The translations under genes were made by a program, and so were the position numbers. This document shows positions 58,263 through 64,000 of a stretch of DNA of 64,000 bases, one piece after another. The notes beneath the pieces are model-generated. The model did not search any database and had not been told where the DNA came from. It saw only the letters and a list, made by a program, of their open reading frames with translations. This stretch comes from Rhyacophila brunnea. Lineage: Eukaryota; Arthropoda; Insecta; Trichoptera; Rhyacophilidae. The stretch is from contig JAGYXB010001002.1 of the NCBI GenBank assembly GCA_022495005.1, positions 2,294,001 to 2,358,000 on the forward strand, read 5' to 3'. Each line of letters begins with the position of its first letter. Positions within the stretch are counted from its first letter, which is position 1.

Positions 58263-60884
58263 CGACTTGTAATGCTGAGTAGTATAATTGCTTCAGGCTT
58301 AAGAATGTGACATTATTAATTATTGAACATAATAATTATATTATTTCAAATATGGCTGTAAGATACCTTTGAACCAAATAGGAAATAAACTCATATCTAT
58401 CACAATCTGGTCACCGACTCTATCCATGCAAACTAAATATACATTTTAGGTATTATTTCGTCATATTATTATTCATTCGGTATTTATTTTATTTTCTTAA
58501 AATTGTTGTACAATCCTAAATCTTTTGTAGGCACCCTCGTCTTGACTAAAAAAATAAAAATGTTTACTTAACTTAATCTGTGATTATAATTTAAAATTTA
58601 AATGAATGCCAAAAAATATGAAATAAAATTTTAAACTTTATACGAAAAAAACTGTATATTTTTTTACAAAAGTAATTTCTTGAGTTTTTGTGAAGTACTA
58701 TTATAATAGCATATAAAAAACCGACGGGGTATTTTTTCGATGTAATACTATGAAGAATTTATATTTTAAAAAGTTTGAATATAATGTAACCGTACAGATA
58801 ACAGTGTTTTCTTTAAATATATATTTTTAAAGAATAATTTAACATAAACAACCACAGACGGCAATAAATAGTTCTGGAAATCCGCTACGATTTTTTTCGC
58901 GTCCCCTAAGTGCGAAAAGTCGTAAAATACAGTCAGTAAAGAGAAGTTTTTCAAAGTGTCAAAGTTGCTTCCCTATAGAAATTAAACAAACAAACTTGGT
59001 TTTCTACGGTAGCAGCTGACTTCTTAATGGTAAATGAATGTAGAATCTACGCTGTATGCGTATTATTTCCACTGTGAATTTGATAATTTACTACCTCGAT
59101 CAATCTTGGCTGGTCTTACGACGTCTTTGGTATGGCAGATGTCAAAATCCGAAATTTTAATGAAGATTTTGTATCACGCTACATGCTGATAAAGACCTGG
59201 CTTTAGGTAATAAGCATTTATAAGGCCGGCATTAATCGTTTATGTTATTATGTTGCATATTTTTTACTATTTTAATTGTAGCTGATTTAGAGAAATCAGT
59301 TTTCTTCGTAATTTAATTTGATTGAATCTTCAGCATTTTATTACTTGAATAAATTATAAATTGTTACATTCTATATACATTCTATATTCTATATACATTC
59401 GATACGTCAGTCAGTTTTATGGGTCATTTGACACAATTAAATTTTGCTTCAAATGGTATTTATAAAAATGTTATAAATATAAGTTTTGTTAACATGAATT
59501 GCATTTATTTAGAATATTTCAATCACCCAGGCCTTTAATTATATTCCAATAGCTTCAAACGGTATTTCTTTTCAAACACTTACTTTGGGTTATTAATTTT
59601 TTAGAAGATTAATAAATTAAAGTCTATGCTTACTTTAACGGTCTTAACTATCATTTTTTAGTAGAAATATATTGTATTTAAATAATGCAGTATTTCTTCT
59701 CCAAAATTAAATGACAATCAAGACACGTCTCTTCCCCTTCAATAGAAAATTATTAACTGAGATAAAGTATATAATATACTTATAACGATTTACAGCAACA
59801 AATTTCTTTATAAGAGTTATTAATTGAAAACATAGACGCAATTAGTAGGTAAAGTTGTAAAGTAAACAAAAAACAAAACAAATACACACATTAATAATAA
59901 TTACATCTGAGTATCAGAGGACGCAAGAAGTTAAATCTCTTATTTTAGATCAATTTCTATAAATGAATTGTCGCTAATATCACAATGCGAATAAAATTTC
60001 ACTGAAATTTAGAGCTATTTCGTTTGGTCAATTAAAACTATAGAAATAATCGTAGTAATTTATGGCTGTTTAAAAAAATTGTTTATTTTTAATTTACAAG
60101 AAGAAGTTCAATGTTCAAACTCCTGTAAAATATAAAAATATATAAATAATAACAATATGATTAGTTAAAGACTATAATAAGACATAATATATAATTGGTA
60201 AAATACATTTTAATATAGTCATATTCAATTAGCTTTTTTAGAATTAATATGTATTAGAGAAGTGTCACTTTAATTCTGATATATTAAACAGACAATTTAA
60301 AAAAAGCTCTTTATAACGTAACAATATTTAAAAGCTTTAAACAAGGCGTCAGAAAATGTGTATTAATTGGATAGTTTTTCATTGTTAATTAAAGTGACTG
60401 ATGGAATTTCTAAATGAGCGTTATATTGCTTTCATTCCCACTAAAATGGGCTGAGTGAATTTTTTATAAAATAATATCTATCTATGTACTTAAAAGTTAT
60501 ATAAAATATGATATTATTTATACTTCTATTGGATAATTATATTCGGTTTATAGATATGTATAACAGATAATGACTTAACTATATAATATTGAATTAATAA
60601 AAAAAAACTATTCAAATCGAAAAAAAGAAATGTATATTTTGTAGAAGGTGAGCTGGATGATTCAATCGTCGCCTTGCTTTCTCTACAGAATAAATTAATT
60701 ATTTAAAAATGATTTAATTTATTTATAAATTCATAGAATACTAGAATTGAACTTATATTAATAATTTCTGGAGTTATAAACAGAAACGTTTCATCCATTT
60801 TACACAGGCATCGAAATAAAAAAAACTTGAGCAATGACAAATAATTGTGTCTACTAGGTATTAATTTTTTAATATTAATATATG
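58263..60884. other. Very AT-rich stretch, nothing recognised
   Basis: Short AT-rich tandem copies of TATACATTCTATAT lie near 59370-59400. No genes or element ends were identified. Confidence 0.45.
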
Positions 60885-61080
60885 GTGACAGTCAAAGTAG
60901 TTATTGATATTTATATAATTTGAAAATACCTCACATACAATATACTTATTAGAAAAAATCTTTTTAAAAAGAATACGCCACCCGACGGGACTCGAACTAG
61001 TATACACTGGATTCTCGCCATTGTGTTAAATCAATTGAGTACATCATATCTATTAACGATGAAATTAGCTAGTAGTTTTT
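60885..61080 (-). mobile_element. SINE family A, copy 3
   Basis: On the minus strand GTTCGAGTCCCGTCGGGTGG (B-box region) is followed by CGTATTCTTTTTAAAAAGAT and AGGTATTTTCAAATT, the family A body. Upstream AACTACTAGCTAATTTCATC matches the extended 5' part seen at 3845. Confidence 0.7.
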
Positions 61081-61324
61081 ACATCTTGAAGAGCTTAAAA
61101 AATTACGTTAATTTGGGCGGTTTTTGTGTTTTATATTGAGGTATCAATTACCATAATTACTAACTTAACAGGCACTAGAATCATTCCAAATTGTATGTAT
61201 TATTGCATTGGCTAATTATTCTATAAACTATTATTTTGTTGAATAAAATAAATAGTTTACTAACTATTTTTTATTCATCGAATCATTCACAAAATTTGTG
61301 TATGCACATTATTTTATTGAACAT
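61081..61324. other. AT-rich spacer
   Basis: Nothing recognised. Confidence 0.45.
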
Positions 61325-61474
61325 ACAGAATTTTAAAACACCTCAAACTTTTTGAATAAAAAACACCACCCCAATGGGATTCAAACCAGTGAATTTTCGA
61401 CAGTATGTTTTATTTATTAAACCACTCGTATTCTATCTAATTACGATGACATTAACTACTAGTTTTGACATCCT
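61325..61474 (-). mobile_element. SINE family A, copy 4
   Basis: The minus strand carries GGTTTGAATCCCATTGGGGT and, upstream, ACTAGTAGTTAATGTCATCG, as in copies 1 and 3. It abuts the palindrome that follows. Confidence 0.65.
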
Positions 61475-61782
61475 GTGGGTCTATTCTATACCTATCGACC
61501 GCTAATGTGATAAAGTGATAAATATTATCAAACTTAGGGTAGGTTTGTATCAAAATATTAGCACTTATTGTAACAATTACACAAAGTTGGTTTTTATTGT
61601 TGCAATAAGTGCTATATTTTAACAGCACCTATCTTGCTGCTGTTAAAATATCGCACTTATTGCAACAATAAAAACCAACTTCGTGTAATTGTTACAATAA
61701 GTGCTAATATTTTGATACAAACCTACCCTAAGTTTGATACTATTCGTCACTGTAGTGTTCGATAAGTATAGAATAGACCCAC
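61475..61782. mobile_element. 308-bp near-perfect palindrome (foldback type 5)
   Basis: The arms run from GTGGGTCTATTCTATAC at the left to its complement at the right. They include CAAACTTAGGGTAGGTTTGT and AATATTAGCACTTATTGTAA, with a tiny loop near 61625-61640. Long central blocks match perfectly, and mismatches concentrate in the outer arms (61495-61530). There is no target duplication. It could be a young MITE or a single-event inverted duplication. Its transcript would form a long hairpin. Confidence 0.75.
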
Positions 61783-61799
61783 TGAAGTGCTTAATAAAT

Positions 61800-61905
61800 T
61801 GTGTTAACTGTGGCAATCAGTAAAGATTTTTCTAGTAGGTATATTTATATGAGGTATTTTCAAATTACGTGTGTTCAATTAATAAACTACTAATTATTCG
61901 AACAC
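61800..61905 (+). mobile_element. SINE family A, 3' part (copy 5)
   Basis: GAGGTATTTTCAAATTACGT and TGTTCAATTAATAAACTACT match the family A body. The head is missing, perhaps displaced by the palindrome next to it. Confidence 0.5.
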
Positions 61906-62380
61906 AAAAAAGAGTTTATTGAATATTCATGTATTCATTTTACAATTTAAAAGAAACGGTGATTCAAATTCTGGTAACCTGTATCAGTTATGTACCTTTA
62001 GTAAAGTTGCCACTTCATAACTTTGCACTCCGGCTCTAGGCTGAAAATGATGTAATATAGTCTAAAAATATATTTTTATTATGATCTATTCATTTATTTA
62101 TTACTATATACTATTTTCAATACATTTGATCATCATTTGATCTAATTTTATGCGAGATAATCAGGCAAAGAGCCGTATCAGTGTAGTGAAAAGTGCAAAA
62201 AAGTTATAAAGCATATACTCTAGATGTTGAATAATATAAACATATATTTAGCAAATATCATTTATTTTAGAAGCGTAATATTATGATTTAATCAAACTCA
62301 CTAGCGTATGCTTTGATAATCGCTCGGAAAAATTGACCAACAGCCTGTTATTTTTCGGTATAAGGGTTAATGTTTTAAAA
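61906..62380. other. AT-rich stretch, nothing recognised
   Basis: No features seen. Confidence 0.45.
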
Positions 62381-62610
62381 GAAAAAACGGTACTGTTCGG
62401 TTATACCGGAGGCAGCGGAAAACGCATTTTGAAAATAGTCGATAAACTGGATTATTTGTTAGTTTGGGTTAGTTTAGGTTCGGTTAGGTTGGGTTAGGTT
62501 AGGTTAGGTTAGGTTTGGTTAGGTTAACCTAACAAATAATCCAGTTTATCGGCTATTTTCAAAATGCGTTTTCCGCTGCCTCCGGTATAACCGAACAGTA
62601 CCGAAAAAAC
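62381..62610. mobile_element. Palindromic MITE, copy 4, with exact 8-bp TSD
   Basis: GAAAAAAC at 62381-62388 and 62603-62610 flanks a 214-bp element. The arms begin GGTACTGTTCGGTTATACCG, then GAGGCAGCGGAAAACGC. The loop contains AGGTTAGGTTAGGTTAGG. TACCGGAGGC replaces the TCAGGAATAC of copies 1 and 3, and the change is present in both arms. Confidence 0.93.
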
Positions 62611-63910
62611 ACTCTGAAATCAAAACCCTTAGAAACATTAATTTATGGTGAAAAAAACAAATAGGGATAATGATAAGATACAATTTGTCATTTTTATTCT
62701 GCTTTTTTATTACGTTTTAGTAATTAATTAATAATAACAAAAAAATGACAAAAATTAACGTTTTACCTATTTAATGTACATTAAACATAATAAATATGGG
62801 AAAAGGAAAAAAATATGACTCAATGAACGTACACCGTGAGGATAGTTAAAAAAACACTGAATGTTTATGGTAATAATTAAAATATTTTTTAAATATTGGA
62901 AAAATTATAAGACGTCCATAACATGGCATAAAAAATGAAAAATACAGGATTTGAACAATAATAAAATAGCGCAATCAAAAGAATAAAAGCAAAAATCAAC
63001 AATAATAAAAAAATACATGGTGGTCTTCTTCTTCTGTGGTGTTCATGTCAGAGATGCGCCTAGAATCCTTTCTACCACGATTTGGCCACTTCATTGAATT
63101 TAACCATATCACAGCTGAATACAAACGACCATCACATCGACGACGACATCATCGACGGCCCCCAAAAAAAGCCATACTAATCTGAAAGTAGCGTTTTAAT
63201 TTTTATTAGCTTTTTATTATAATTAATTATTTTTGGTGAATTTCCTGTAAAAAATAGATCGCATTAAATTTGACGAAATTAAGTTTTTGACAATCGTACA
63301 ATAATTTATTAACATAACGTCAAATATTCCAAAAGTACCGTCATATCTCGATAAAAAACGTATATTTACTGCATTCTATTTAATAAATTTAATAAGTTTG
63401 GCATATTTATTAAGACTTGCTGTTATATTCTTTTACGGAGATGTTATTAGACGACAAATGCTTTATTATGTTTCAAAGTTTAAAGAATCATTGGAATAAT
63501 ATATTCATTGAAAAAGCTGCAAAGAGAATAAAATACACCGAGTGAGCTAACTAGTAGTGTTGGACACAGATATTTTTCTCCAATTATTGTCATTGCGAAA
63601 AGTTGAATAACTTAAAAAATAGCATGGCTGGTATTTGTTTGGCATTACTATGTGCAAATATTTATTTTAATTGGTTCAAATTACCGTGATTATTTCTAAC
63701 CTTAGATTACCTCCAATACTGTAAATATGAAGAAGAAACTGTAAAATAATACAATATTAAAAGTTTTCATGAGCCTCAATAAAATAGATATTATATAAAA
63801 ATACTAGTTTCTACAATAGATAGTTGTTAGCCAATCATCTATATTATGGATATCATACTACCTAATGGCCCAAATATGGATCAAATAAATGTTGAAAAGA
63901 GAACATGTGA
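62611..63910. other. AT-rich stretch, no gene confirmed
   Basis: A GC-richer patch at 63020-63180 read on the minus strand ends in an EEED-like acidic run, possibly the decayed 3' end of a LINE. Not called. Confidence 0.35.
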
Positions 63911-63911
63911 T

Positions 63912-64000
63912 TTTTATCAGGTGCGAGACGCGAGATTCGAACATACATCCACGGCTTCAGAGACAAGCACTGTGCCACTGATCACACTACTACGATCATA
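63912..64000 (-). mobile_element. tRNA-like SINE head at window edge
   Basis: The minus strand reads GTGTGATCAGTGGCACAGTG (A-box-like) and TATGTTCGAATCTCGCGTC (B-box). It may extend beyond the window. The head resembles family B in layout, with a clearer cloverleaf, but the anticodon stem is not convincing enough for a tRNA gene. Confidence 0.55.

Noticed and set aside
1..64000. CRISPR array, operon or bacterial-type gene organisation
   Set aside because: No regularly spaced direct repeats with unique spacers, no long frames and no ribosome-binding patterns. All features are eukaryotic.

Overview
The window is AT-rich eukaryotic DNA with no complete protein-coding gene. It looks like intergenic or long-intron sequence from an insect, most likely a hemipteran and perhaps aphid-like (moderate confidence). 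The grounds are the AT-rich, CpG-poor background, TTAGG-type telomere-like runs used as spacers inside repeats, many tRNA-headed SINEs, RTE-like LINE relics, hAT-type DNA transposons, a Helitron replicase relic, and a decayed gene of a transposon-borne family that I recall as common in aphids. Almost every short open frame is chance or part of a decayed mobile element.

Layout. 75-1846: frameshifted, stop-ridden relic of a DUF7869-like protein, split by a 93-bp poly(A)-tailed insertion with a 12-bp target duplication. 3845-4070: tRNA-headed SINE. 4117-5234: hAT-like element with an exact 8-bp target duplication and a LINE fragment inside it; a shorter relative lies at 8660-9090. 5409-5800: LINE relic. 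6878-7135: second SINE family. 7679-8056: large foldback element. 11151-11336: short frame with coding-like character. 12275-12860 and 20584-21158: two copies of another inverted-repeat element, the first split by a palindromic MITE. 13459-13704: foldback. 17450-18165: CpG-rich island, possible promoter or first exon. 22306-23252: 5'-truncated LINE with a 12-bp target duplication. 24163-25615: Helitron relic. 27690-28340: LINE relic. 30941-31576, 32681-34317 and 56691-58262: three elements with long terminal inverted repeats. 40040-41680: satellite-like tandem array built from LINE 3' ends. 44850-44881: hammerhead-ribozyme-like core. 47277-47588: C-terminus of a different LINE. 51380-51910: antisense LINE relic. 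60885-61905: SINE cluster split by a 308-bp near-perfect palindrome.

The most distinctive system is a palindromic MITE family (12403-12591, 40853-41004, 49203-49415, 62389-62602). Its arms begin GGTACTGTTCGG, its loop is made of TTAGG-like repeats, and two copies have exact but different 8-bp target duplications. Variant bases in one arm are mirrored in the other arm of the same copy.

Nothing here reads as a metabolic or regulatory pathway. The elements relate to each other through nesting, which gives a partial relative chronology of insertions. Splice signals, promoters and exons are only suggestions, because no transcript or homology search was possible.
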